DNA of 64,000 nt, taken from assembly GCA_964439625.1 (NCBI GenBank), contig CAYTPI010000014.1, forward strand, positions 34,371 through 98,370. The letters are read 5' to 3'. Position 1 is the first letter of the stretch. Every line of letters begins with the position of its first letter. This document shows positions 24,489 to 35,013 of this stretch, in pieces. Source of the DNA: CAYTPI01 sp964439625 (GTDB taxonomy: Bacteria; Chloroflexota; Anaerolineae; Aggregatilineales; UBA3940). A program made the translations under genes and the position numbers. Below the pieces are notes generated by a model. That model was not told the DNA's origin, searched no databases, and saw only the letters and a program-made list of their open reading frames with translations.

Positions 24489-27400
24489 TTACGGGATGAT
24501 GCCCGGTGTGGTACCGGCGACCAGCGTTAGGACGTAGTCTTGCTGCTCATCATCTGGGCGGAACGCTCTACCGACAGACAGCAGCGGAATGACGATCAGA
24601 ACTTCACCGTCTTCTTCAACTGTCGCCAACATGCGGACGTTACCTTGTGGGTCTGTGACACCAGAGGCAACCAGCGTGTTGTTGGTCGGGTTTAGTGCGC
24701 GAACACTGACTAGGTTCACACCTTCGGTTAAGTCGATCAGGTCGTTGACGTTGTTATCAACACCGACCAGAACACTGACGTCCACAACGCCTGTTTCTTC
24801 GGTGCTCAGCTCAGGAACAGCCGTCGGGACGCGCAGCAGTTGAACGATGATGTCGTCGATGCCACCTTCACCGTCTGCGTCAGTGCCCGTACCTGTGCTG
24901 TCAGTACTGCCAGTGCCGGTTGTATCCGTACCAGATGCAGTACCAGTGAAGCAGGACAGTGTGTAGTCGGAGTCTTCGACCGAAGACAGGACGCCATTCT
25001 GTTGAACCAGAATGTAGGCTGTACCGGAGTAGCCTGCGGTGAAGGTCACCCGGCTGTTGATCTCGCCGTTCTGCGTATTGATGTCGTCGTTAGAGACAAT
25101 CTGGTTGCTGGTATCCGCCGAAGGACCGTACAGAACCATGTTTGTATCCACACCCGTACCGAGGTTACTGGTCTCGCAGGTATAAACAATGTCCGTCTTG
25201 ATCGTCATCGCGAAGTAGTCGATGTCCGGCCCATCCAAGCAGCCCGGGTCGAAGTTCAAGTCGATTGTATTACCGGCTGCGATACGGAAGGCTTGGTCGA
25301 AGCGGTTATTGCGCTCGGCAAGGTCCACATTTTGGTCGCAGGTAGCACCACTGACTTCATCTTCCAACTCTTCGGAGTCAGGAATGCCGTCACCATCCGT
25401 GTCGAGGGTGCTGGGGTCATCCGGATCCTCTTCTGTTGTGGTTTCTTCATCATCTTCATCAGTCGTCTCATCATCTTCATCATCTTCATCAGTCGTCTCA
25501 TCATCTTCAGTTGTCGAGGTCGGTGTTTCTGGTGTCTCAACGACAGACAATCCACCATCATCAATGAAGAAGTCATAGAAGAAGCCGCTATCGGGGCAGT
25601 CACTCTCACCACACTCAACACGTAAGAAGTACAGCGACTCAGCCGCGCCGGAGAGTGCCAGCGTCAGGTTCGTCCCAGTGGCTTGGCCTGTGTTAGGCCC
25701 AGCACCACCTGTGACGACTGTGCTGCTGATCAAGCTCCCGGACGAGTCATACAAACCAGCCGTTAGCTGCTGACTGCTCAGTGAGTCAACAGTTGCGCTG
25801 ATATCACCCTCACCAAAGAACGGATAGATGTCGATATCGTCTGGTGGGTCGCTCAAGCCGTTCGGGTTGCTCTCGTAGAGCGTGACACGGTTCTCGACGT
25901 TCAAGTCGTTGGCGCCAAGGATGCCGCCATCGATATCGTTGAAGCCTTCGTTATCCTCATACTCGTCGTCCGTGATGATCCCTGACGAAGAGCTACCGCC
26001 GGAGCCATCCACACTACCGTCCCCATCAGCGTCGAAGTTGAGCGTCAGGAAGTAGTCAGTGGTCGCGTTTGCCTTACATGGGATCACCCTCAGATAGTAG
26101 TTACCCAGTGGGAACAGATCATCTGTTGGTGACGTCAGTGACGGGTTCTTACTATAGTTACCACTAGACTCGCAGGCTGCATTTGTCGTTTGCTGGTCTG
26201 CCGGTGTCAGTGCTGACGTACCGCCATGGCTGCCGTAAGCAAAGGTACTGCCATCAGTCTCGTACAGTTCCAAAGCCAAGTAGTTGTCATCCAGCGCATT
26301 AGCCGAAGTCACCAGGGAGCCTTCGAACCGAATAAGGTACCAGTCTTCATCATTGACGGGTTCGATGTTTGCCGTCGTGATGGTTGAGCCGAACTCACCA
26401 GTTACGTTGGCGGCACTGTTGCTGCGTGCTTGGGCGGCTGTGTCGTTGTTTTCGAATGGGTCTTCGAGGTCGCTTTGGCTAACGACAACAGCTTCGCGGT
26501 CATCGATGACCTGCAACTTGTAGTTGTAGGTGACGGCATTGCCAACAGGCAGCACCTCGACGATGTAGGTGCCCGCACCGGATGGTGTGGCGAGCATCGT
26601 TGTATCGCTGTTCGTGCGGATTGAACAGTCTGCGCCAGCGTTACTGCTGTCACCCGTTGCGTCCGTCAGGCTGGCCCGTGAGGCGCCATCACAGAAGGTA
26701 CCTTCCTCAAATCCACCGGATGGGTTTGGCGTGAAGACCGTTACGATCACGTCCTCTGGGCCGAAGTTGACGATGTTGAGTTCCATATCGTCCGACTCAG
26801 ATGTGAAAGTGTAGTAGTCCGCATCGCCAGCCGGGAAGATAGATGCATCGAACGTCTTGTTGAGCGAATTCGCGATGTCAGCCGCTTGCGCTGCCGTATC
26901 GTTGTCCTCGAAACTGTCACCTGCGACGCCAGAACTCGATGTTGCCGCTGCGCCCAAGTTGACAGTCAGGTAGTACGGGAAGACATCGTCAAGCCCATCC
27001 GTTGAGTCCACAGAATCTGGCGTGACTTGCAGCCAGAACTGCTGAGAGATGTTCTCTGGGCTGAACGTCAATGTCGTGGTGTTCAAACCAACCCCTTGAT
27101 TGGTCAGGCCGCCCACATCAGTGACTGTCGAGCCTGCCACGGGTGTACAACTACCGCCTGTATCGACAACGTAAGTCGTCGCTTGTGTTGTATCGTTAAC
27201 AACTTTACAGATGTCGCCATCGGCTGCGGTAGTTGGGACGATGGAGGTTGTGCCACCAGAACCAGTAAACAGACCTAAGTCGAGGCCGCTGCCCAGTGAC
27301 GTGACCTCGACAGAGATCAGCTCATCCGTGATGAAGTACCAGTAGTCATCGTCAGCTTCAGGGTTCTGTGTGACGTCTGTCAACTGGGTATTGAGCAACC

Positions 27401-30400
27401 CACGTGAAGACAGGTTCGTCGCTTGAGCGATTGTGTCGTTCTCTTCGTACTCATCCGGATTGTCGGAAGCCCCGGTGTTCTCGTCGAACTCGGTGACCAT
27501 CTTCAAGGTGTACTGGAAGCGCTCACTGTTTTCCGCAGGCGCAACACATGTGATCGAGCCACTGGTTATGTCTGTCTTTTCGTAGGTCACCACATCTGGG
27601 TCAGGCGCACTGTCAGTACAGGTGTACAGTTCGTCAGTGGCAATCACCTCGAAGAAGAACACGTCGGCTTCGGTTGGTGTATACGACAGCACTGGGTTCT
27701 TACTCCCGTTATTAGTGACTGTCGCTGCTACCTTAGTACCCGAACTATTGTACATATTGACGTTTAGCCCCGTGATGTTCCCGATTGCCTGGAGTTGCAG
27801 TTCAAACGGAATGCCATTGAGGTTGACGTAGTTGAACCAGTCAACATCGTCGGTTGGGGCGATGGTTGCATCCGTGATGAGCGTGTCCAGTGCGATGCGG
27901 TCATCAAAGGCAGTCGAGATGGCCTGTGAGTCGTTGTCCTCATATGGGTCGCGGGAGACGCTGTTGTTGGTCGTGATCAGTAGTTCGTAGCCGAACAGTT
28001 CCGTCAGGATTAGCGGCACGACTTCCACATAGAAGATGGCATCACGCTCAAGCGTGCCGGTCAACGTGGAGGCCACACCGCCGCTGCCGCTGCCTATCAA
28101 TGTGCCGGGCCCTTCGAGGTCACTGCTGTTGTTGATCAGCTTACAGACGCCGTCATCGCTGTTGTCTGCCGGGGCAGTGCTGCCTGATGCAGCGTAGTAT
28201 GCGGTGTCGTCAACAGATTCACACTCGTATAAATTGTCTGTGTTGGTTGACGGTAAGCAGAGGTCATTAGCGGTTTCACTGTCATCATACACGAGGCAGC
28301 GTCGCGTGGTCGCTACAATGCCTTGCAGTTCAACCGAGGGATCGTAGATCGTGATATCCGTGCCGCTGGTACCAAGTGAGGTGACCAGTGCCTCGAACTC
28401 CGCTTCCTTCTCACCTTGGAAGAAGAACCAATCCGGGTCGTTAGCCGGTAGGATGGTCAGGTTTTGGATGGTCGTTGGTGTGTTTGCATTGACGGAGTTG
28501 GAAATATCCTTCGCTTCATCCGTGACGGCGTTGACGACGTCGTTTTCTTCGAAGGCATCACCCACGAGGCTGTTGGTTGCTGTGTTTGCACTAGAGACCT
28601 TCAGGTTGTAAGAACCCGGTTCGTTGGTCTTGTAGCCGGCCCCGCCGCAATCCGCGGCACTACCGCTGTTACGGCCTGCCACAAAGATGTAGAAGCCACC
28701 CGTCGCATCGGGGTAGTCCGTGGCGGTGGTCGGTTGGAGGCCAACACAGGGCTCAACCACCACGTAGAAGTCGGTGACTTGCGTGCCAAGGTCAACGGTT
28801 GCCGTTTGGCGGGTGTTGCCGAAGAACTCAACGGTTGATACTGTGCCGGAGGTTGATGTCTCAAAGCTGGTCGTCGGAACGCCGTACTCGATGACTGTAC
28901 TACCACATTCGACCACACCGTCACCATCGTAGTCTGTGTCAGCATTGGCACCAGTGCCACCAACTGCGTCGTCATCACCGCATTCGTTGCGAGTAACGTT
29001 AGTTGAAACGTCCGGCTCAAGCGCGACGAACACATGGTAATTCTGTGCGGTCAGCGGTTCAAAGTCGAACGTAAACAGGCCTGAACCCTCCGCCCGGAAG
29101 ACGTCACGTTCGGCAAAGTAGAAGGTGTCACTTTCGGCACCGAGACCCTGTTCCAACACATTCCAGTTGGGGAAGTGCGTCAGGTCAAGCTCGTCGTCCA
29201 GTTCTTCGGTGATGATACCGACAGTACCCAGGGTGTCGAAGCTGTCGTTCTGCTCGAACAGGTCCTCACCGACGGAGTTACCGACTGCGGTTATCTCGGT
29301 CTCGCTGTTGTTGGACTCAACCTCGTCGATAGCGGCTTCGAGGGTAGCGGTTGCTGTGAAAGAGATCGTGGATGATCCCTGTTCAGTCGTCGTTGTCGGC
29401 TGCACAGTGATATAGATTTCGTAAGCTTGGCCCGCTGGGATAAGCTCACCTTCGATCAAGCGACAGGTGAATTGCCCCCCCGACTCATTGCATTTGCCAT
29501 CAAATGGGTTAGGCGCTTCGTCAATCAAGCCATCGGGTGGGTCGTCTAGGTCATTTGAACCTGTGCTCGCATAGGCAAAGTCTGTGACTTGACCATTTGC
29601 AACGACACCGCTGAGCACCAACTCGTCCGCGTCGAAGTTGGCTGAGCGGTTGCCAACGGTGACGGTGTAAGTAACAAATGGGCCAGGGATGTTCTCAATG
29701 GCAAAGCCAATGGGGTCAACATCATCCTCCACGTCAACGGTGACGTCAACTAAGTTGACCGTGATTTCATTCACTACGAGGTCGTCGCATTCACCGAAAG
29801 AATCGTCACCTGCGCTGGTGGCGATGCGTTCTGCCTGGTCACAGACTTGGTTGGCATCCAAAGCCGAACTGTCACCTGAGTCGCCAGCCGTACTCGGGAA
29901 CGGGAAGGGAGTATTCGTCTCATCGACGTAACCAGTACCAGTTCGGTTTTCGTTCTCGATCTGGATGAAGGAAACGCCTTGACCGATGACAACCGTCTTA
30001 ATCACCAATGTCACTGATTGGTCGATCAGCAGTGGGCCAGGGATCGTCCAGATGGAGTCTTGACCACTGGCGACGAAGGTACCATAGTTCTCGTCTGTGG
30101 TGTCCTTGTAGTAGACGATTGGGTCACCCTCTGGGGACGCGCCGTCGTCGGTATCTTCTGCTAAAGCTAAAACACCAGCCCCCAGCAGCGTATCGAGGTC
30201 AACCTCGAGCGTTACTGTTTCGTTGCTGCCGAGATCAAGGTTACCGTTGTTGGTAACCGTCACAACGACGGTGATTTCTTCGTTAAGGGTCGGCTCCGTC
30301 TCGGAGTAACCAATTTCGATGTCCAACTGTGGTGCTGCCAACCCGACCCGAGCAAACTCAACATTGTTGCCGATGTTGTCGTTACGCAGGTAATGGTCTT

Positions 30401-32930
30401 TGATCTCTGCCTGTAGGACTGACTCATCTTCATAAGTACCATCTGTACCAGAAGCATACTGGTTATCGTTATCTGTGTTACACAGAATGAGCGGTGTGCC
30501 ACCTGGAGGAGAGCTATCGTTACAGGTTTCGTACTCGCTCAAGGTTGTTGAGATAGTTAAGGTGAGCAGGCTGCCAGGGTCTAGTGAATTAATCACCCAT
30601 TTCCCACCGGTGATTAGCTCGACACCTTCGACGGCCTCTGTCTCGGCGAAGAAGAAGGTGTTGTCACCATTTGAGTCCGTCAGGCTGCTATTATCGGTTG
30701 TGGTCGAGCTGTTGGGGTAACGGGCACCCAAAAAGTCGAGGTCAATCTCGATGTTATGATCGGTAAAGTCACCGTTGTTGATGACGGTGATAGTGTAATC
30801 TATCGCGCCACCTTCAGATACCAGACCATCCGATGCCGTCGAGGAGACGGAAACTGAGAGGTCGTTGGCAGCATGGAAGGCATAGACCTCGCCGCTATTG
30901 CTGTTACCAGCATGGTCACCGACAAGGACGACACCATCATCAATGGCGACGTTGCCGATATTGGAGTAGGTTGTCTCAACGTCTGGTGGGTTACCTGCCA
31001 AAAACGGCACATCATCCGCACTACCCGCTAAATTATCCACCAGAAGGTCGGCTGTGTTTGGGGTAACGGTGTTGTCATAGATTTGAACGAAGCCGTTACC
31101 GGATGTGTTGCGGTCACCATAGACCGCATACAGAAAGCCAGCACCAACAGCAACAGCTTGGCCAGCATTGGAGTCAGTGTTGAATGGCTTTAGCAAACCA
31201 AGACTGACATTGTAAGAGAGGTTGTTCGAGGCGTCGGTGTAAGCGTAGAGAGCCGCTGAACTTTCTGTTGGTGTTTGGGCATCGGGGATGCCAACAATGA
31301 CTGTTTGCTCGAAGACATCAACAGATTTGCCGATCAAGCTATTGTTGGCATTGTCCAAGAAAGAGGCAGCTGGCGTTCTAATCTGCCATGAACCGTCGAG
31401 TTCTTGAAGTAAAAGGAGATCATTGTTGTTTAAGAAGTGTCCACCACTAAAGGCGACATACTCTTCGCCGTCTGGGCAGCTATCGCCGCAGAGCGCTAGG
31501 TCACCAACATAGTTGTTGCTGCCTAGGCTGTGCGTCTGCGTGTTGAAACTGCCCCAGTTACCCGTGTTCGCGTTACGCTCAGCAGTGAAAATGGAGTCAG
31601 TCTCGCAGAAGACAGCAAAGTTCCCGTCAATATCGACGCAGTAACCACGATACTCGTTCCATGCTGAGTTATCGATCAGGTCCCAACTGCCGTCGGTTTG
31701 GTTACGTGCATACACAAGGGCTTCACCGACATAGTTCCCCGGGGCACCAACAACCAATGAAGGCGTAAAGCCAATTGCAGTGATCGCCACATCATAGCCG
31801 AGCTGGAAAGGCCGATCATTAGAACCTGTGTCGTTATCTATCGTGACAATGGCAGCTGTTGGGTCACTTACTGAATCCTCTGTGTACCAATCCCAGTCAC
31901 AGATGCCATCAGGTGTGGCTGTATTCGTGCCGTTTATCAGTAAGTCGCAGGTAGCTAAATCTTGGTTACCACCTGTATCCGGGTCGCTGTCGTCATCAAA
32001 GCGATAGACATACCAAGCACCACCCTCATTGACAGTCTCTGCGTCAACAATATCTTGTGGAGCACCAACAATGAGGTAAGGCCAGTCGATATCAACTGAG
32101 TACCCAAAGTTGGTCGCTGTCGTGTCTGCAAAGTCACCTGGCTGTAGCGTGTAAAACTCAGATGACGTAAACAATGGGTCAACAGTGATTGGGTAAGTGG
32201 CCCCACGATCATCGACTTTCAGCAAGACGTTGCCTTGCTCGCTGATTTCAAATACAGAGTGGAGCTTATTGCCCTCAGCGTCAAAGGCAAGCAGGCCCTC
32301 ATACTGGACGAGGCCAAACCTGCCGCGCATGAACTCCAGCCCATGGCCCTCATCTCTTAGCTGTGGTGTTAGGCCGTCTTCATATCCCAGCTCGAGGATG
32401 AGGTCGCCTTCAGCACCAGCCGGTGCTTCTGGGATCGTCCAACCCTGCTGGAGGCCCTCAGTGCTGTTGATGTACCAGCCGACAATACCATTGCGGTATT
32501 GGTATTCAACGCGCGGACCGCTGGCTGTGGGCTGTACGTTGCGGACCGCTCGCACACGCTCCCCACGACCGAAACCCGTCAAGTCGAAGCTGGCCTCACC
32601 GAGCATGGCGTCGATTGTCATGTCGTGTTGGGAGAATTCAGCACTGATGTATGCTGACTCGTTCTCAACAACAAAATTACCGCTTGCTGTCGGGCGAGCG
32701 AAGTAGCTTGGGTTAGCATAGGCTGCTTCGGCTGCTTCCAGATAGCGGTTGTACAACGGGTCGTCGTACACGCTTGTAAATTCAATGTTTTCAGCCGCTG
32801 CCTCGACCGCTGCTTCTTCAAGCAGGGGGGCGGAGACCGGCTCCGTTGTGATGCTCTCGGATGTTCGACACCCGATCAAGAGCAGGATGGTGCCTATGAT
32901 TAAGGCACTGAGTGCAAATTTTCGGCGCAT
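24489..32930 (-). CDS. Giant multidomain PPC/FG-GAP surface lipoprotein (2813 aa)
   Basis: The signal peptide has lipobox LIGC (Cys21). Residues ~60-270 form the module that ends in YPITVDP before FG-GAP repeats; FG-GAP-type blades (VDIDWPYLIVGAP, SVDVFEQTVIVGIP) run to about 700. DUF11-like beta domains (~715-1260: VSEGGAIDYTITVINNG) follow. Then come eight PPC-type repeats, each opening with a D-[YF]-E-x-N-D motif, to ~2480. A Thr/Asp/Glu linker with a type-3 thrombospondin calcium motif (DTDGDGIPDSEE) lies near 2500. The last ~110 residues form a module shared with the next gene. AAGGAGGG lies 9 bases before the ATG. It is lipid-anchored outside the membrane and probably an adhesin or the external part of the secretion machine. 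No catalytic domain seen. Confidence 0.88.
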   Translation of the reverse strand: MRRKFALSALIIGTILLLIGCRTSESITTEPVSAPLLEEAAVEAAAENIEFTSVYDDPLYNRYLEAAEAAYANPSYFARPTASGNFVVENESAYISAEFSQHDMTIDAMLGEASFDLTGFGRGERVRAVRNVQPTASGPRVEYQYRNGIVGWYINSTEGLQQGWTIPEAPAGAEGDLILELGYEDGLTPQLRDEGHGLEFMRGRFGLVQYEGLLAFDAEGNKLHSVFEISEQGNVLLKVDDRGATYPITVDPLFTSSEFYTLQPGDFADTTATNFGYSVDIDWPYLIVGAPQDIVDAETVNEGGAWYVYRFDDDSDPDTGGNQDLATCDLLINGTNTATPDGICDWDWYTEDSVSDPTAAIVTIDNDTGSNDRPFQLGYDVAITAIGFTPSLVVGAPGNYVGEALVYARNQTDGSWDLIDNSAWNEYRGYCVDIDGNFAVFCETDSIFTAERNANTGNWGSFNTQTHSLGSNNYVGDLALCGDSCPDGEEYVAFSGGHFLNNNDLLLLQELDGSWQIRTPAASFLDNANNSLIGKSVDVFEQTVIVGIPDAQTPTESSAALYAYTDASNNLSYNVSLGLLKPFNTDSNAGQAVAVGAGFLYAVYGDRNTSGNGFVQIYDNTVTPNTADLLVDNLAGSADDVPFLAGNPPDVETTYSNIGNVAIDDGVVLVGDHAGNSNSGEVYAFHAANDLSVSVSSTASDGLVSEGGAIDYTITVINNGDFTDHNIEIDLDFLGARYPNSSTTTDNSSLTDSNGDNTFFFAETEAVEGVELITGGKWVINSLDPGSLLTLTISTTLSEYETCNDSSPPGGTPLILCNTDNDNQYASGTDGTYEDESVLQAEIKDHYLRNDNIGNNVEFARVGLAAPQLDIEIGYSETEPTLNEEITVVVTVTNNGNLDLGSNETVTLEVDLDTLLGAGVLALAEDTDDGASPEGDPIVYYKDTTDENYGTFVASGQDSIWTIPGPLLIDQSVTLVIKTVVIGQGVSFIQIENENRTGTGYVDETNTPFPFPSTAGDSGDSSALDANQVCDQAERIATSAGDDSFGECDDLVVNEITVNLVDVTVDVEDDVDPIGFAIENIPGPFVTYTVTVGNRSANFDADELVLSGVVANGQVTDFAYASTGSNDLDDPPDGLIDEAPNPFDGKCNESGGQFTCRLIEGELIPAGQAYEIYITVQPTTTTEQGSSTISFTATATLEAAIDEVESNNSETEITAVGNSVGEDLFEQNDSFDTLGTVGIITEELDDELDLTHFPNWNVLEQGLGAESDTFYFAERDVFRAEGSGLFTFDFEPLTAQNYHVFVALEPDVSTNVTRNECGDDDAVGGTGANADTDYDGDGVVECGSTVIEYGVPTTSFETSTSGTVSTVEFFGNTRQTATVDLGTQVTDFYVVVEPCVGLQPTTATDYPDATGGFYIFVAGRNSGSAADCGGAGYKTNEPGSYNLKVSSANTATNSLVGDAFEENDVVNAVTDEAKDISNSVNANTPTTIQNLTILPANDPDWFFFQGEKEAEFEALVTSLGTSGTDITIYDPSVELQGIVATTRRCLVYDDSETANDLCLPSTNTDNLYECESVDDTAYYAASGSTAPADNSDDGVCKLINNSSDLEGPGTLIGSGSGGVASTLTGTLERDAIFYVEVVPLILTELFGYELLITTNNSVSRDPYEDNDSQAISTAFDDRIALDTLITDATIAPTDDVDWFNYVNLNGIPFELQLQAIGNITGLNVNMYNSSGTKVAATVTNNGSKNPVLSYTPTEADVFFFEVIATDELYTCTDSAPDPDVVTYEKTDITSGSITCVAPAENSERFQYTLKMVTEFDENTGASDNPDEYEENDTIAQATNLSSRGLLNTQLTDVTQNPEADDDYWYFITDELISVEVTSLGSGLDLGLFTGSGGTTSIVPTTAADGDICKVVNDTTQATTYVVDTGGSCTPVAGSTVTDVGGLTNQGVGLNTTTLTFSPENISQQFWLQVTPDSVDSTDGLDDVFPYYLTVNLGAAATSSSGVAGDSFEDNDTAAQAADIANSLNKTFDASIFPAGDADYYTFTSESDDMELNIVNFGPEDVIVTVFTPNPSGGFEEGTFCDGASRASLTDATGDSSNAGADCSIRTNSDTTMLATPSGAGTYIVEVLPVGNAVTYNYKLQVIDDREAVVVSQSDLEDPFENNDTAAQARSNSAANVTGEFGSTITTANIEPVNDEDWYLIRFEGSLVTSANALDDNYLALELYETDGSTFAYGSHGGTSALTPADQQTTNAACESSGNYSKNPSLTSPTDDLFPLGNYYLRVIPCKANATTDYFLTLNFDADGDGSVDGSGGSSSSGIITDDEYEDNEGFNDIDGGILGANDLNVENRVTLYESNPNGLSDPPDDIDIYPFFGEGDISATVDSLSSQQLTAGLYDSSGSLISSTVVTGGAGPNTGQATGTNLTLALSGAAESLYFLRVECGESDCPDSGFFYDFFIDDGGLSVVETPETPTSTTEDDETTDEDDEDDETTDEDDEETTTEEDPDDPSTLDTDGDGIPDSEELEDEVSGATCDQNVDLAERNNRFDQAFRIAAGNTIDLNFDPGCLDGPDIDYFAMTIKTDIVYTCETSNLGTGVDTNMVLYGPSADTSNQIVSNDDINTQNGEINSRVTFTAGYSGTAYILVQQNGVLSSVEDSDYTLSCFTGTASGTDTTGTGSTDSTGTGTDADGEGGIDDIIVQLLRVPTAVPELSTEETGVVDVSVLVGVDNNVNDLIDLTEGVNLVSVRALNPTNNTLVASGVTDPQGNVRMLATVEEDGEVLIVIPLLSVGRAFRPDDEQQDYVLTLVAGTTPGIIP
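25449..25508 (-). repeat. 30-bp tandem repeat coding the acidic linker
   Basis: A 30-base unit containing CATCTTCATCAGTCGTCTCA is repeated twice in tandem with a partial third copy, encoding the DETTDEDDED-type linker of the giant lipoprotein. In-frame changes in copy number would lengthen or shorten the linker. Confidence 0.75.
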
Positions 32931-33056
32931 GGAATAAATCCCTCCTTAGTATGTCGCCTGTACACTATAAAACCGGATTTTCTCGTTGCTCCGGCGCTGC
33001 ACGCCCGAACACTTGATTTATAATGAGAGGTAGGCCCTCTCCCTCTTCGAACTGCA

Positions 33057-33086
33057 CGACTGGGCCCCTTCAAAGAGACCCAGTCG
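33057..33086 (-). other. Stem-loop after the 502-aa PPC gene
   Basis: Arms CGACTGGG/CCCAGTCG (8 bp) with a 14-base loop, 16 bases past the stop codon at 33102. There is no clear T run on the minus strand, so partial termination or mRNA protection are both possible. Confidence 0.45.
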
Positions 33087-33101
33087 CTGATTCACTAAAT
33101 G

Positions 33102-34610
33102 TTATGGAATAACGGGCGGTAAAACCGCACTCGGAATAATCACTTGCCAATCCCCGTCGTTGCCAGCCCGGAATTCACGCCCGAGTGACAAGTACGGCAC
33201 CAGGACTTGTATCTCTGCCGACTCGTCGGTTGACTGTACCACGCGGATGTTGCCCTGTTCGTTGGTCAAGCCTTGCGTTAAGGGCGTGTTTGTTCTTGGG
33301 TCAACCACGCGCACGCTCACGCCGCTGACGCCTTCGGTTGGGTCAACGAAGCCATTGGCGTTGCCATCGTAGCCGACGACTACATCGATGATGGTCGTTA
33401 CTGGGTTATCTTCGACTTCCAGCAAGACTGTTTCTGGCGCGCGCAGCAAGCGCAGGCTGATGGCCTCACGCGAGCCGCCACCTGAAATATCACTGGCATC
33501 TGGCACAATGACGTTGGAGTTGTTCGGGCCGGAAAACGGTACGGTATCGAATGACGACAATCCTAGATCAACTTCACAGCTCAGGTCGTAAGAAGCCCGA
33601 CCGGGTAAGTTAACAGGGCCTTTCTGCCGGACGATGATCCAAACTTGCCCTTCATAAACTGACTCCCACTGGATGCGGCTGTTGAACTGCCCAATGGTGG
33701 GGTCAATATCGTCATTGACGGCAATCTGGCTGAGGTCATTCGGCTCTGGGCCATAGATCGCTAGGATGGTGTCGGTTGCCAGCCCAAGGTCATCCGTCTC
33801 GCAGAGATACTCGGTGCCGGCTGAGACGTTCATCACGAAATAATCGATGTCTTCCACACCGTATGTCCCAGAGTTGAAGTTCAAGTCAACGCGGTTGCCT
33901 GGTGTGATCCGGAAAGCTTGCGCCCAAATATTGTTAGGCTCGGAGATATCGGCTGGTCCACCGAGGTCAGGCGTAGGGACGAGTGTGACAGTCGGCGCGG
34001 CTGTCTCTGAGGAGTCAGTATCGTCGTCTTCGTCATCATCCTGGACTTCATCCTCTTGGAAGTAGTAATCGAAAGATAACCTATACTCGAACTTGTCCTC
34101 GACAGCACTGTCGCCGCTGCATCCGTCGTCCGTCACGCGGACATAAAAATTGCGGGAGGATGTAAAGTCAAAGGCAGTGGTTACACTGTTGCCACCGCCA
34201 CTTACTTCTCTGAGAAGGATTTCGGGGCCAATTTGCGAGTAAATTTGGAAGTCTGGGCTGGCACCCGAGTCATTGCTGCTCAGCGTGATGACAATGCTGT
34301 CGTCATCGTCTAGAAAGAAGCGGTACCAGTCAGCGTCTTCATCGGCGACATCACACGCAATACCGCTGTATTGGCGCACAATGTTGCCGGTAACGCTGCC
34401 GTCTTCCTCACTGACGGGGCAAGCACCGCCGGGGTTGGTGTCGGTTTCGTTGCTGTCGCCATTATCACAAGTAGCAAACACAGACTCAACAGCGGCAGGC
34501 CATAGAGGGCCAGGGGCCGAGGTCAGTAACGCAAAAAAGGCAACGAGGACGCCACCAGCTAAGGCCTTGATCAAAAGGCGATATTTGCGTGCAGAAAAGT
34601 TCGTAATCAT
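33102..34610 (-). CDS. Secreted PPC-domain protein related to the tail of the giant lipoprotein
   Basis: 502 aa from the ATG at 34610 (a GTG at 34622 would add four residues). The N-terminal signal is SARKYRLLIKALAGGVLVAF..., with no lipobox cysteine at its end. Residues ~55-190 form a first PPC-like beta domain; an acidic EDEVQDDDEDDD linker follows; residues ~220-350 form a second PPC (SEPNNIWAQAFRITPGN). The last ~110 residues align with the C-terminus of the 2813-aa protein: both have VGxDxNxNxxxDxTEGV, NTxxxxGxTxxQGNxR and LSxGRxFR, and end in IP. So this is a short paralogue carrying the same last two domains. Probably exported and a partner or alternative to the giant protein. Confidence 0.8.
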   Translation of the reverse strand: MITNFSARKYRLLIKALAGGVLVAFFALLTSAPGPLWPAAVESVFATCDNGDSNETDTNPGGACPVSEEDGSVTGNIVRQYSGIACDVADEDADWYRFFLDDDDSIVITLSSNDSGASPDFQIYSQIGPEILLREVSGGGNSVTTAFDFTSSRNFYVRVTDDGCSGDSAVEDKFEYRLSFDYYFQEDEVQDDDEDDDTDSSETAAPTVTLVPTPDLGGPADISEPNNIWAQAFRITPGNRVDLNFNSGTYGVEDIDYFVMNVSAGTEYLCETDDLGLATDTILAIYGPEPNDLSQIAVNDDIDPTIGQFNSRIQWESVYEGQVWIIVRQKGPVNLPGRASYDLSCEVDLGLSSFDTVPFSGPNNSNVIVPDASDISGGGSREAISLRLLRAPETVLLEVEDNPVTTIIDVVVGYDGNANGFVDPTEGVSGVSVRVVDPRTNTPLTQGLTNEQGNIRVVQSTDESAEIQVLVPYLSLGREFRAGNDGDWQVIIPSAVLPPVIP

Positions 34611-34622
34611 ACCGTATCCCAC

Positions 34623-35013
34623 ATTGTATTTTAGTGACTCACACAGCCGTTATATTACCACTCGAATGCGGCCTAGGCGCATTCGAATCTCTTAACATTA
34701 GGCTAATGTGCAGGCACATTTGTGGGTTAACTGCTTTCTGATAGTCTGTTGTCTACTACAATGGTTAAGTCGAAGGTGGGGCAGAAAAGTCACGCTGATT
34801 TTTAGAAGTTAGTATTGTAGTACTACTAAGTACGACCATGAAAATATTGGGTGCCTGGGCCTGAAGCCCCCAGCTACAAAGAAATAATTGATATCATGAG
34901 GATGTATTCTCGTGCCGTAATATTCCTATAGTTGCACTTGGCAAGTAGGAAAAATAAAATGACTGACCCTTTCAGGCCAGCCATTAGTGGTGAAGTTGTT
35001 TTGCGTTAAGCGA
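34623..35013. other. Gene-free spacer between pilins and PPC gene
   Basis: No coding sequence that I can support. It holds a near-perfect palindrome at 34663-34685 (arms CGAATGCG/CGCATTCG around a CCTAGG core), 53 bases upstream of the 502-aa gene start, which could be an operator or a 5'-UTR hairpin, and the pilin terminator at its other end. Confidence 0.5.
34950..34978 (-). terminator. Intrinsic terminator after the second pilin gene
   Basis: On the minus strand GGCTGGCC pairs with GGTCAGTC (all pairs Watson-Crick or G-U) around a short loop, followed by ATTTTATTTTT. This is the clearest intrinsic terminator in the array and would end a two-pilin transcript. Confidence 0.7.
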
